NCBI GenBank assembly: GCA_032718475.1
Contig: JAUCBJ010008602.1
Span: forward strand, 1-64,000
Reading direction: 5' to 3'
Origin: Nemertoderma westbladi
Lineage: Eukaryota > Xenacoelomorpha > Nemertodermatida > Nemertodermatidae
Length of the DNA stretch: 64,000 nt
The notes under the pieces are model-generated. The model saw nothing but the letters and a program-made list of their open reading frames with translations, was not told the origin of the DNA and did not search any database. Below are positions 15,594-25,668 of the stretch, piece by piece; the first letter of the stretch is position 1, and each line of letters begins with the position of its first letter. A program made the position numbers and the translations under genes.

Positions 15594-16704
15594 GTTCCCG
15601 AATAAACTAATAAAACAAATTTCAGTTAGATTATAATCTCAATGATAATACTTTTTGGAACTGTAACCATAGCAACAAGAAGAACATTTCTAGAGCAAAT
15701 TTATAAAAAGAGTTGTACCATGGCGTACTATATATAGTAGGCCATGGTTGTACTACTACTACTACTGCTACTAGCTAGTATGAAAATTGGGAGCTATTAA
15801 TATTTATAGGTAATTGTACAACGTATTACACACCTAACAAATACTTTCTAATAAAATTAGTCAACTTGAAAAAAAAATTCTAGAACAAAAAATATTTTTT
15901 TCAGAACATAATTATGTTTACCTAACAATAGCTAATATAACATAGAATATTTCTAAAATAAAAAGTAGCAAATTGCCTATAGAAGTAAAAATTCGTTTGT
16001 GGGTACACTACACATACTATAGTATAGTGCCCCCTTCTATTTAAAAATTTTTCATATCATCATCGAGATATATTATTATCGAGATATAATATTCTAGAAA
16101 TGATTAATAATATATTTTTGCAAAACTACAAATAATATATATAATATAGTTAGATATAATTACGTATAATAACAAACAATAATACATAAATGTACAAACA
16201 ATGTGGGGTGAGTAAAGTAATTGAGCGCACTTTAATTTTGTTATAGTAATATATTTTTTGGATGCTCTGGAAATGATGAAGACGATAATATTATTAAACA
16301 CGATAAACTAGCATAGTGGAGTCTGTTATGCTTTAAAAATGGCCAACATGCAAAAATTTTTACAAAAGCATGAAAATTGCTATGATGAAGCACAAAAGTG
16401 AGGTGAATATGAAAATCACTGGCTCCACTATTAAGGATCCCATATTTCCATGGTAACAGGGGGTCATTTGCAATACATCATTTTCCAAGACTCCTACAGA
16501 ATTATAACCCTTACCTAACCCCATTAAATCGCTATCAGTGATTCGATTGTGGTAATTTTCAAAAACCGGTTGCCAGGGCAACTACTCGGAATACTTCATA
16601 ACACGTCCTTTTACGGTAAGTATCAGGATTTTGTTAAACTGCTGCCTAATACGTGTTCCCCATCCGCCAAAGTCGTGAAAAATTATAAATATATTGTGCA
16701 TGTC
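15594..16704. other. AT-rich non-coding DNA with palindromic motifs
   Basis: No supported gene. It holds RFX X-box-like palindromes (15663-15676; another at 16569-16582) and several TTCTAGAA words. Short open frames on either strand here show no domain. Confidence 0.5.
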
Positions 16705-17331
16705 TGTGACGGGATGCAACGGAGTTGGCAGTATGAATCCCGACCGGTGTGTCAGTTATACCCGTCGCCGCGTCCGTAGGCTGCTAAAGCTGTAGTCTGG
16801 ATATATAATAGGCCGAAAGCCGTTGAAATAACTGAGTTTTTACTGTCAGTCGTTATAATCACAGAACATAATAATAGCACAGTCAGAATATAATAGCACG
16901 GTAATGACGACGGTTAAAAACTGTTCCGGTCTCACAACTGTATAGAAACCAACTGAATCAGAATCAATAAGTGCAACGGTTATATTACAGTATTAACACA
17001 TATTAAATCACCTCTACTCAACTGAGTGGCCTGTCCAATAGATGCGTTCTATCACTTCCAATGTGTTTTCCCACCCATCATTGGCTTAACCTGATTAATT
17101 GTCACCTCGCCACTCCCTGTTACCACTATCCCCACGTGCTATCCTTGCTAGCCCCTTTGTCCCTCTGATATGGTTTGACCTCTCAACTTTCCCTGTGGTT
17201 GGCGATGCGTATCGCCTTAGTTGGTTATGAGGTGACATTATTATTGGTAATGTCACCTTCCCAACTCTAATTGGTAAAATACTACTAATCCCATTTTCGG
17301 TGGGTAGTGCAGGGAATTGAATCCGCTTACA
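16705..17331 (-). mobile_element. 3' LTR of a minus-strand LTR retrotransposon
   Basis: Read on the minus strand this begins TGTAAGCGGATTC and ends CCCGTCACA, so it has TG...CA ends and is 627 bp long. It directly follows a purine run (GGGGGGAG, 17332-17339 on the minus strand), as expected for a polypurine tract beside a 3' LTR. A related LTR lies on the plus strand at about 44221-44804 and shares the first and last motifs. A two-tier hairpin lies at 17219-17266. The coding remnant of the zinc-knuckle element is upstream in the right orientation. I could not identify a matching 5' LTR or a target-site duplication. Confidence 0.7.
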
Positions 17332-17368
17332 CTCCCCCCATGCTATCTTCCCGGTGAGAAGATAGCAT
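17332..17368 (-). other. Polypurine tract preceded by a perfect hairpin
   Basis: On the minus strand GGGGGGAG (17332-17339) abuts the LTR. Immediately upstream is an 11-bp perfect inverted repeat, ATGCTATCTTC and GAAGATAGCAT (17340-17350 and 17358-17368), with a 7-nt loop. The tract is the expected plus-strand DNA primer site for an LTR element. The role of the hairpin is unknown. Confidence 0.65.
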
Positions 17369-18011
17369 CAACCTTAAGTGTGCTTCAATTCCGCTGGAAT
17401 CCAATCTAATATTGGATGTGGGGTGGAATTTTCTTCTCGGGGTCGGCTTTCCAAGCCGGCCCCCATGGGTCTGTTATCACTACCCATGCTTGGTACATCT
17501 GCGAGCTAGACTGTACCAAGGCATCTGGCATCTCTGTTTTAGACGATCGCCCTCACTCCTCACACAATTTTACCTCTCGGACTTTGTTGTCCCTTCCTCT
17601 CTCGCCAGTCCCATGGGACTCATCCCCTTCTATGCTCGCTCCCCACACTTGAGTCTCGCATATTTATACTACCTCATACCCAACACCTCCTCCCCATACT
17701 CAACCCGTTTTTGCTGTCACTCTCCTCACACTCTTATCGGGTCCCACGCATGTGTACATCATGTCAGTGAGATCTGTCATTGTCCCGTCCTCCTGTTTCA
17801 GTCAATTAGTCCCCAGTCCCAGTAGCTAATTGGAAAAGGTTATATTCGACTCTGATAGTTATATACTGATTTTATATTGGATATATATGTATATATTGCT
17901 TAGTTACCTACGTACATACTAATTGCACTTAATTAAATTGCACTTAGGAGTTTGTACTGGTGTGTCCATGTGGTGCCTTCCAGGCACATTGACATCCCCT
18001 GTCTTAGAGTT
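17369..18011 (-). other. Presumed 3' untranslated part of the LTR element
   Basis: The segment lies between the last coding remnant and the polypurine tract on the minus strand. It is less AT-rich than the flanks. Plus-strand open frames near 17412-17825 have no recognisable domain and look like shadows. Confidence 0.4.
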
Positions 18012-19565
18012 CTAAATTGCTCCTCCCACACCCTCCGGGAACCATCTAAGTTCCTTGCCCCTATCATCATCTTGTCTGGGCCGCTTCCTCCCTTCCTGTT
18101 TACCATTGAGGCTACTCATCCTTGCTGATACCGTCTTACCAAGCCCTGTTGTTGGTTCTTTGGGCGCGGGTGTTATTAACTCCTGGCATCGCTTTGCAGG
18201 TGGTCCCACTGAGTGTCCCTCCTCTCTCCTTCTGGTAGTGTCCCACAAGATCATCTTCATCGCACGCGACATGTGTCTCTGAATTCGATCCTATTTTCTG
18301 GTGACCATCTGGCCAGATATCTTTGGGTGTTGATGACCCCTCCGTATGATGCCACTGTCGCTACCTCCTGATATGTGAATGGTAGTCTCCTCTTGGTGAT
18401 CTGCTGGTGGGCTTCTATATTAATGTTGAAGAAGCCCCACCAGAACTCCTGGGCCTTCATCCTTTGTCGTGTCATGACTCCAATGTCGGCCCACTCCTCG
18501 ATATTGCGGAATTTCTCCTCATCATCCATCCAGTCGCACTGGCGCTCAAAGTGCCCTCTAAACTTGCACTTTGAACATTTGTGCAACCTCGGACACGCAC
18601 CCATCTTGTGTGTAGACTCGTGCCAGTAAAGTCACGCCGTCCCCTTCTGGTAACAGTATAGACAGTTCTTTTGCTGATGGGTTAATCTCCCACAGTAATC
18701 ACAACCGTGTATCATTGTCTCCCGCCCCAAGTCAACCTTAGCTCTGTGTGGCCTCCTGCGTCTGTGGAGCCGCTGGTAGGTAAACATCTGGACGTTGTCT
18801 TCCCTACCCATATCGATGTCCTCCTCCACCCTCGGCATCGTTTCTCCAAACACTACCCATGGTGCAGTCCCCGGTTGCTCGCCCAGCCGGATTGTACTCA
18901 CCGCAATGTCCATTGCCGGCACCCCGTGCTCCCAGGTCCGCTTACCGGGTTTGTCCCAGAAGGCTCTCGCCCAGCTGGCCGTCACCACTTTCCCGTCCCA
19001 CCCAGTCTGTGTCTGAGTGGCTGATCCTTGCCATCGGCGGCATCGCCCCGAAGTTGTCCGCCTCCTCTTCCCCTGCCGGGGGCTCAATCCTCTATCGGTG
19101 GCATCGCCACGAACTCGTCCCCCTTCCTCTTCCCTTGCTGGGAGCAGATCCAAACCTGGTTAATCCAGTTAATCCACTGTGTCCCTTTCCGCCCTGGTAT
19201 CTGTGTCCCTTTCCGCCCTGGTATCTGCCCATAGTCTTGCACCCTTCTACCTCCCTCAGTCTCTTCCTTCCGATGTCGCCCTCAGAGCCTGCTGGCATGG
19301 GCATTCTTTGCAACCCGGAAGTTGACTGTGTCGGTGTCTCTTCCATCCAACCCAGTTCGTCCCCCAGCCGAAACTCGTCCGAGGTCTTCGATCCCCACCT
19401 CAGCTCATCCAAATCCTGGGCTTCGAACTCATACTCCTCTCCCCTTATATCCGCCTCTCTGCCCGCTGCCTCCCTTCTATCTCTCCTGGCGACCTCCTCT
19501 TGCCTCCTCTCCTCAATCCTATCCGAGTCCAGTTTCCTCCATCGCTTGTACGGTGTATTTTTAGA
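18012..19565 (-). pseudogene. Zinc-knuckle retroelement protein remnant (copy 1)
   Basis: Three minus-strand frames form one broken protein. It has an acidic/basic low-complexity first part (about 19565-18990), then two CCHC zinc knuckles of form Cx2Cx4Hx4C, CDYCGRLTHQQKNC (about 18704-18663) and CSKCKFRGHFERQC (about 18575-18534), then a short aromatic segment (QEFWWGFFNINIEAHQQ). The knuckles indicate nucleic-acid binding as in Gag-type proteins. A frameshift near 18985 and a single in-frame TGA at 18632-18634 break it; the frame on both sides of the TGA is the same. A homologous copy lies at 53467-55567 on the plus strand. The 3' LTR at 16705-17331 is in the right place to belong to it. 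The N-terminal half seen in copy 2 is missing, replaced at about 19565 by copia-type protease sequence. I do not recognise the family by name. Confidence 0.6.
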
Positions 19566-20818
19566 AAACAAAAGAGGCAAATTACATTGAACGCCATCAG
19601 TTTCCAGGAAAACTTTCCGAGGTCCAATGTGGATATGAATAGTGACTAGTCTAAGAGAGTGCCATCGTTCTCCGTCTCCAAACTTAAATGAAGCAGCGCT
19701 ATCATTAATTTTGATAGTACGCCTGTCTGCACAGGAAAGTGTATCAATGTGAACCTGAAACAATTTTTCACCACAGACTGTAGAAGTACAGCCACTATCA
19801 ACTACAGCCATTCTGAGAGTTTCCGCAAGGAAGACAGACTGAGAAATTGTGTCATCATCTGTGATGAATGATGTAATTTTTGTAGCTGGTTTATTTAGGT
19901 CACAATTACAGTATTAGAGAGGTGATAAATGGATTCACAGATATGGCACTTCATAGGCCGACCATCACGGCCAGGGGGTTTGCGTTGATGCTGAGAAGCT
20001 GATGTAGATTCGTGGATGTGCGGTTTATTGTAATAATAACCAGAATCCATGGGGCGTTGTTTATAATGCGGTTTATACGAATGTTTGCCAGATTTGCCAT
20101 GTTTCCCTGAATAGTTGAATTGGTTTGGTCGATGGAAACGATTATATTGCCTTCCGCCGTAATATGCTTCTTCTGTTTCAGAGTCGGAAGAATAACTGAA
20201 AGAGTAATACTCGGCTGAAGCAAGTGCTTCCTTGGTTTTAAATTCTGTTTTGATTTTAGCAGAGTCGCAGGAATTATTGGTTGTTCATTAGTCGCAGGCA
20301 AGGCCTCAGTGAGGTCTTTGTGGATCTTAAAGATCTGGGACTTCATATATTTGAATTTTATTTCAGTACTAGTGGCCAAGGCAAGTTGGTGATCACTGTG
20401 TGGAAGATTAGCAGATTCGAGTAGTTGGAAAGCTTTTACTTCTTCAGGTAATGGCATTCGATGTCTTTTGCAGTCATTGTAATTTTTCTCGTATTTCATA
20501 AGGAAATCTCGCATAGAACAATCTGATGGCCGATAGTAACGTACAAATGTGCGGTAGGCTGTGAAGGCCTGCAGGGATTTGTCTGCCTCAAAGTATTCAT
20601 CGAGTTTCTTTATGATGTTTTGAACTCCGTTGACACAAGCAACTTCCTCAAATCACTGACTGGAACTTCCACTTTACCCTTTATTGCGTTTCAAGTTCTG
20701 CACCCTGCTTAGCCGGGGAATTTTCCGATGTGAACTGCCACAGTTTTACTTTATTCTTCCATATTCTATAGTCAGTATCATCGTGCAGTGTTGGGGCTGG
20801 TCGGTACCGTGTCGTCAT
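19566..20818 (-). pseudogene. Copia-type gag-protease remnant
   Basis: An ATG at 20818 (minus strand) opens a Gag-like frame (TLHDDTDYRIWKNKVKLWQF). After an in-frame TAA and frameshifts it continues with capsid-type sequence including EADKSLQAFTAYRTFVRYY and LPEEVKAFQLLESANLPHS, then a basic/His-rich stretch and a zinc-knuckle start (KCHICESIYHLSN) that has lost its last Cys. The frame at 19811 then gives an aspartic protease, VDSGCTSTVCGEKLF, followed by FKFGDGERW and LPLLFSK. This order and these motifs match my memory of invertebrate Ty1/copia-like elements. The protease stops at about 19565, where unrelated zinc-knuckle element sequence begins. Reverse transcriptase and integrase are absent. 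No 5' LTR or primer-binding site was identified. Confidence 0.6.
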
Positions 20819-20871
20819 GGTATACCGGATCGACAAACGGAAGTGAACCTTTAACTCTCAGCACTAGCAAT

Positions 20872-21058
20872 GTACAGTCCCAATCCCAATAAACATTAAC
20901 TTGGTCATTTTGGCGGCCAAAACGACCAAAATGGCCAAATATAAATTGCGGCATTCATGAAAGGAACTTCTGAGGCAAGTTGGCCTGTCAATCACAGCCA
21001 GTGAATAGAGGCTGAGTGTAAGTAAAGCCCAGGATGTTGGAAGATAGAAAAAGGCTTC
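20872..21058. repeat. Dispersed repeat 1, copy A
   Basis: About 185 bp beginning GTACAGTCC and containing AATCACAGCCAGTGAATAG. It is closely similar to 22604-22779. It contains an imperfect inverted repeat (GGTCATTTTGG against CCAAAATGGCC) that could fold. Copy A shows the uninterrupted sequence at the point where copy B was split by the 1.3-kb element. Confidence 0.75.
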
Positions 21059-22104
21059 GATTTCCGGACATTCCCTCCCCAACCCCCCCCCCCCCCCGGA
21101 CAGTTCCGTTCCGTTCGAGTAGGACACTACTGTTTTATATTTCAGGTCAGGTCAGGTCAGGTATTCTAGGTCATTGATCAAGAAAACTTGCCACCTCCAT
21201 GCAGCATAAAGGAGGTGCCACCTGTAGCTGCATAGACCCTCTTACTAGGGCAAATCTGGTCCTGTAACTAGGACACCCTTCGTTCTGGGATAAGGACGCC
21301 CTTGGTCCTGGATTAAGGACCCATATACTTGGCTGCAGGGGTATATGGCCTGGCGTGGCAGATGGTGATATACCAATGGCTGGTCAGGAGTAGAGTGTTC
21401 TCATGTCCACTCTGAGTGCACTTCACTGCGACCTGCACCTGGCAGCAGTGGTACAGGGCATGACCCAGCAGATGAGCTGCACAGCCAATGGTAGGTCATG
21501 TGCGCCAGAGTAGATATGGGTGATGGGCCTCATATCTGACTCCACTGCGACACCCACCCTGTGGAATGGCAAACCAGGGTGTGGTATTTGCCCCGAGAGC
21601 TGAGTTTTATATTTCGCACGTTTATTTTTCATTTTGTAAGGTAAATGGACCGCTTGTATCCAGACAAGTTGTACAGTATCCAACTTAGCTCAGAAATTTA
21701 TATTTTGCATCCCGATTTTACATTTTGTATCCACGTTTTATTTATGGATTTCATCAATTCAATTACACTGTATTGTTTGCTAATCTTTAAACAATTAATT
21801 AGATGATCTATATATTCCATCCCCCGAATGATATACTGTTTTGTTTACTGGAGTTATAATAATTATGCAATAGTTTTAATTATGAGTATTATTATCTAAT
21901 TGTTTTCTTCAAATTGAAGCAGATGGGGTTGACTATTATATTGATGCAATCAAAATTTATACCTCTCCAGGGGAAAATCGTAATAATTGGGTCTTTATAA
22001 TTGGGTCTTTGTTTTGTAGTCACCCCGCAGTGTCCGCGAATTATACATTGTAAAAAAATGTTTATTATAAAAAAAAATATTATTGAAATTAATTTCTGAA
22101 ATTA
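21059..22104. other. Unassigned intergenic DNA with a poly-C run and an AGGTC pentamer repeat
   Basis: It contains a 15-bp C run (21083-21097), a short tandem AGGTC repeat (about 21144-21165) and a less AT-rich block up to about 21640 that looks like part of an unrecognised dispersed repeat. The rest is AT-rich. I see no gene. Confidence 0.5.
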
Positions 22105-22303
22105 ACATCCCGAAATTAATTTATGGACGTCCATTAATTAGTTATTTCATTACGATTCTGATTGGTTGATAGATTAATTTCGGGACGTCCATAAATTAAA
22201 TTCGGGACGTCCATAAATTAATTTCGGGACGTCCATTAATTAATTTCGGGACGTCCATAAGTTAATTTCGGGACGTCCATAAATTAATTTCGGGACGTTC
22301 AGA
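22105..22303. repeat. 22-bp tandem repeat with an inverted leading copy
   Basis: About six tandem units containing AATTTCGGGACGTCCAT occupy roughly 22172-22303. An inverted unit (CCCGAAATTAATTTATGG) lies at about 22111-22128, so the segment can fold back. It directly abuts dispersed repeat 2 at 22302. Confidence 0.75.
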
Positions 22304-22506
22304 TTATTATACATACTCCTCCTTTAACGAAGCCCCATTCAACTCCTTTTATAAGACTGTGTACTCTATCAATGCCTCAGTGGGCGGACTCCAGTACTGC
22401 AAGGCTCAGCGCCGGGTAAGTTAAATCTGTCAATAATAAAAATGAAAGCGAGCCGACATTTAGTCAGATCCACCAAATGGATGGCCAAGGAGACAGACTG
22501 TCTGGA
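22302..22506. repeat. Dispersed repeat 2, copy A
   Basis: About 205 bp running from GATTATTATACATACTCCTCC to GGAGACAGACTGTCTGGA. It is clearly related to 25043-25280, sharing ATCAATGCCTCAGTGGGC and ATGGATGGCCAAGGAGAC among others. Function unknown. Confidence 0.7.
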
Positions 22507-22603
22507 TTGAGCTGATTCGAGTTAAATCGCTTCACCAAAACTACCAAGTAGCTCATAGGAATACACTACATTTTTTGGTGATTTTGGTCATTTGGTGATT
22601 GTA

Positions 22604-22779
22604 GTACAGTCCTAATCCCAATAAGCATTAACTTGGTCACTTTGGCGACCAAAATGACCAAAACGGCCAAATAAAAACTGCGGTATTCATGAAAGGGACT
22701 CTTGAGGCCCGTTGGCTTGTCAATCACAGCCAGTGAATAGAGGCTCAGTGTAATTAAAGCCCAGCATGCTGGCACTTAG
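22604..22779. repeat. Dispersed repeat 1, copy B, split by a transposon
   Basis: Similar to 20872-21058. It is cut at 22779-22786 by the 22787-24099 element, and its remaining bases continue at 24107 (AAAGGCTGC, matching AAAGGCTTC in copy A). Confidence 0.75.
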
Positions 22780-22786
22780 GTAGAGA

Positions 22787-24099
22787 GGGTATACAGACGT
22801 TTCGGCCTAGGACGTTTCGGTCCAGGACGTTTCGGCCCGGACATTTCGGCCCGGACGATTCGGCCCGGACGATTCGGCCCGGACGTTTCGGCCCATGACT
22901 GTAACCTGAATGAAAAGGCCAACTTGTTTGATATGATAATAATTATTCATTAAAATTATAATTATTTCACAATAACATACAAACACTTAATGAAATATCT
23001 TTCATGAAATGGCTATTTAATTTATTTCAATCAAAATAAAATACACATTATGCATGTGGTGCTCTGCCCCATTATGTTTTGCGGCCGAAAAAATGCAAGT
23101 CAGAACAAAACGTTTGGTACCGAGTACCACATTGCTAATAAACTACTAAAGCGAATCAATTTCACGAACCATTTAGGGCTTAAATCTCGTCTGATCGATA
23201 TATTTTGGAGATACTTCATTAGTTTAATTAAACATTACTCAATTAATAATTCTTGTAGCTGGACAGTGTATTGCAGCTATGTCTTAATGATCTGTTGAAA
23301 CAATAACTCTCATCTCGATGATAGATGATTTATACCCATGGATAACGACGTATAATGCGTTTATTAATACATATTTTATTTCACTTCACATCCACTCTGG
23401 TCCTTTTAATACGCATATAATTCCTCTAAATTTAAATTTAATACCCATATATTTCATCTAAATTTAAATTTAATACGCATATATTTTATCTCATTCTATA
23501 TGACATCCAGTCTATGTCATAATTATTAGCAATGCTCCTTTAATGGAATATTTCTTATCTATTATATTTTTAAGTCTAACATTAAAATACAGTAATAATT
23601 TTAATTCGGTGTATTTTAATCTACTTTATTTATTGACTCACATTTTAAAATACTGTACGTATGTTTTTAACTATTACTTTACCTTTATTACTTTACCTAT
23701 TACCTTTACTATTACTTACTTTTAATTATCTAACTGTATTAACTAAAGTTAATTTGTCAGCATATGTTATCTTTGTTCTAAGTTACAGTATGGTGTAAAT
23801 TTATATTAATAAATAATAATAATAATAATATTACATTAGTTATTATTTATAAATATAATGTAGAACTTCGATCTTAACGACTTTGAAACAAGTGTCGGAG
23901 CAGTTCCTACTGACAACTCCTCTTGTAACGAACGTAACAACTACAAAACAAATATATTGAATAACTTATTATTAATAGCTTATTTAAGGGAGTAAAGTGA
24001 ATCTTTGGGCCAAAACGTCCGACAAGCAAATCTTGTATTTCATTTATTGGGCCGAAACGTCCTAGGCCAAAACGTCTTAGACCGAAACGTCTGTTACCC
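22787..24099. mobile_element. 1.3-kb DNA transposon-like element with compound terminal inverted repeats
   Basis: The left end (22787) reads GGGTATACAGACGTTTCGG and the right end (24099), read on the minus strand, GGGTAACAGACGTTTCGG. A 7-bp direct duplication GTAGAGA (8 bp if GTAGAGAG) flanks it at 22780-22786 and 24100-24106. The left terminus contains about seven tandem ~15-bp units around GACGTTTCGGCCC, and inverted units lie at the right end. The interior is AT-rich, with a ~44-bp direct repeat near 23395-23510, and shows no transposase. It is probably a non-autonomous element; the superfamily is unresolved. It sits in dispersed repeat 1, whose other copy shows the empty site. Confidence 0.75.
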
Positions 24100-24115
24100 G
24101 TAGAGAGAAAGGCTG

Positions 24116-24415
24116 CAGTGTAGTAACGGCTGGACTAGCCACTGTAGTAAACATGCCTGTAAGAGTGCAGTGTAAGACGCCCTAACTTATTATTTTCTAC
24201 ATATTTTTTACTAATCTAATAATTAACACACCTTTACCTGTCACGTGTCACTTAAGTTATAAGCAGTGTGCTAGCACTTGCAGCGTAATAATTAATTTAT
24301 TATTTACTTTTATTCTATATTTAATTCGTAAAATCTATTTAAAATATGAGAAAAGTACTTTACTTTATAGCTGTTTTAGTACGCTATAATATAAATGCTC
24401 CCATAAATACAGTTA
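24116..24415. other. AT-rich spacer, nothing recognised
   Basis: The first bases continue the interrupted dispersed repeat; the rest is AT-rich and without open frames of note. Confidence 0.5.
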
Positions 24416-24681
24416 GGGGGGGGGGGGGGGGGGGGGGGGGGGCTGGACGCAATAAAAATTCGTCCCTCTCCAGGGTAAATTTGACGCAAATAACAGCTGA
24501 TTACTATCAAAAATAAAACTGTAACCTGTTCATTTATTGTTTAATTTATTGTTTTGGTTAAAATAAAGTGCAACTGTAACCTGCTCCTTTCCCAAAATTA
24601 ATTGAGAATTTAACATTGAGGCGGGATATTAATTCGCCAAGGCGAGTTTTGCGTCCAGTCCCCCCCCCCCCCCCCCCCCCC
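24416..24681. mobile_element. MITE with poly-G and poly-C ends, copy A
   Basis: A 217-bp core (24443-24659) has inverted ends CTGGACGCAA and TTGCGTCCAG. It is preceded by 27 G (24416-24442) and followed by about 22 C (24660-24681), so the homopolymers are inverted-repeat extensions. A related core lies inverted at 25276-25482. There is no coding capacity. Confidence 0.65.
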
Positions 24682-25042
24682 ACCTGTCTCGATAAATAAT
24701 AATTACATAATCATAAAATCACCCAAATATGCCGACTCTGTTAGCACAGAGCCAGAGCCTAATATTGTAATGTTTTCAGTTGCTATGGCCCTCGAATTCA
24801 GACCCAGCTACTAGAAATAGGCCGCCCCGACGTATGTGAATTTCATCAGTATACCGAACTCGTTCGAGACAGATTGTCGCCATTTAATAGCTGCCTCTTG
24901 CCCTGTAACAGACCCAGCTACTAACTATATAACTATAATTAGGACGCCTTCATAGAACGTTGCCATTTCATAATGACGCTAAACTGAAGCTACACAAAGG
25001 AAAAGGTGAGAAGTGATTATCTAATAATTACACACAAAATCC
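24682..25042. other. Intergenic DNA, nothing recognised
   Basis: AT-rich with some unique sequence. It includes a direct repeat of ACAGACCCAGCTACTA-like sequence (near 24799 and 24908). No gene seen. Confidence 0.45.
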
Positions 25043-25280
25043 GATTATTATACATACTCCTCCACTCCTCCTTTTAACAAAGCCGCATCCAACTAACTCC
25101 CTTATTACTTATTAGCCTGTGCTGTATCAATGCCTCAGTGGGCAGTCTCTACTACAACTGCAAGCGCAAGGCCCGACTCAGCTCCAGGTAAGTTAACAAT
25201 CTGTCAATAATAATAATGAAAGTGAGCCGACATTAATTCAGAGCAACCAAATGGATGGCCAAGGAGACTGAATGTCTGGA
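25043..25280. repeat. Dispersed repeat 2, copy B
   Basis: Related to 22302-22506, with several small insertions relative to it. Its 3' end (TGTCTGGA) runs directly into MITE copy B, which begins CTGGACGC. Confidence 0.7.
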
Positions 25281-25482
25281 CGCAAAACCCGCCTTGGCGA
25301 ATTCATGTCCCGCCTCAATGTTAAATTTTCCATTTACGGAAAGGAACAGGTTACAGTGGCACATTATTTTAACCAAAACAATAAACTAAACACAATAGAA
25401 CAGGTTACAGTTTTATTTTTGAGAGTAATCATCCTAGTTATTTGCGTCGAATTTCCCCTGGAGAGGGATGAATTTTCATTGC
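25276..25482. mobile_element. MITE copy B, inverted relative to copy A
   Basis: Its reverse complement matches 24443-24659 over essentially the whole length by eye, from CTGGACGCAAAAC to the GAGAGGGATGAATTTTCATTGC end. It lacks the G and C homopolymers. The two copies could pair as a stem of about 210 bp. Confidence 0.7.
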
Positions 25483-25668
25483 CATCAGTTTCCCCCATCT
25501 GCATATCTCAGCTATTTTTCAACGTAATTCAGATTGTGATACATATTTAGAATCCCCTGCATGGCCAGCTTTCCAATATTAGGCCTACCAATAAACAGCT
25601 ATAAGGTAGAAGAACAAATGCGGTGGGATTGGTGTAATATCGCCGGAGACAATCTTTTAAGTACTACT

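Noticed and set aside
16549-16779. Small plus-strand frame
   Set aside because: Overlaps the start of an LTR and has no domain or codon signal.
18859-19590. 243-codon Pro/Ser-rich plus-strand frame
   Set aside because: Antisense shadow of the zinc-knuckle element; the minus strand carries the CCHC knuckles and is homologous to copy 2.
20864-22775. Similar minus-strand frames (20864-21127 and 22566-22775) that look like a small gene family
   Set aside because: Both lie in the dispersed ~185-bp repeat; similarity is of DNA repeat copies and neither has a domain.
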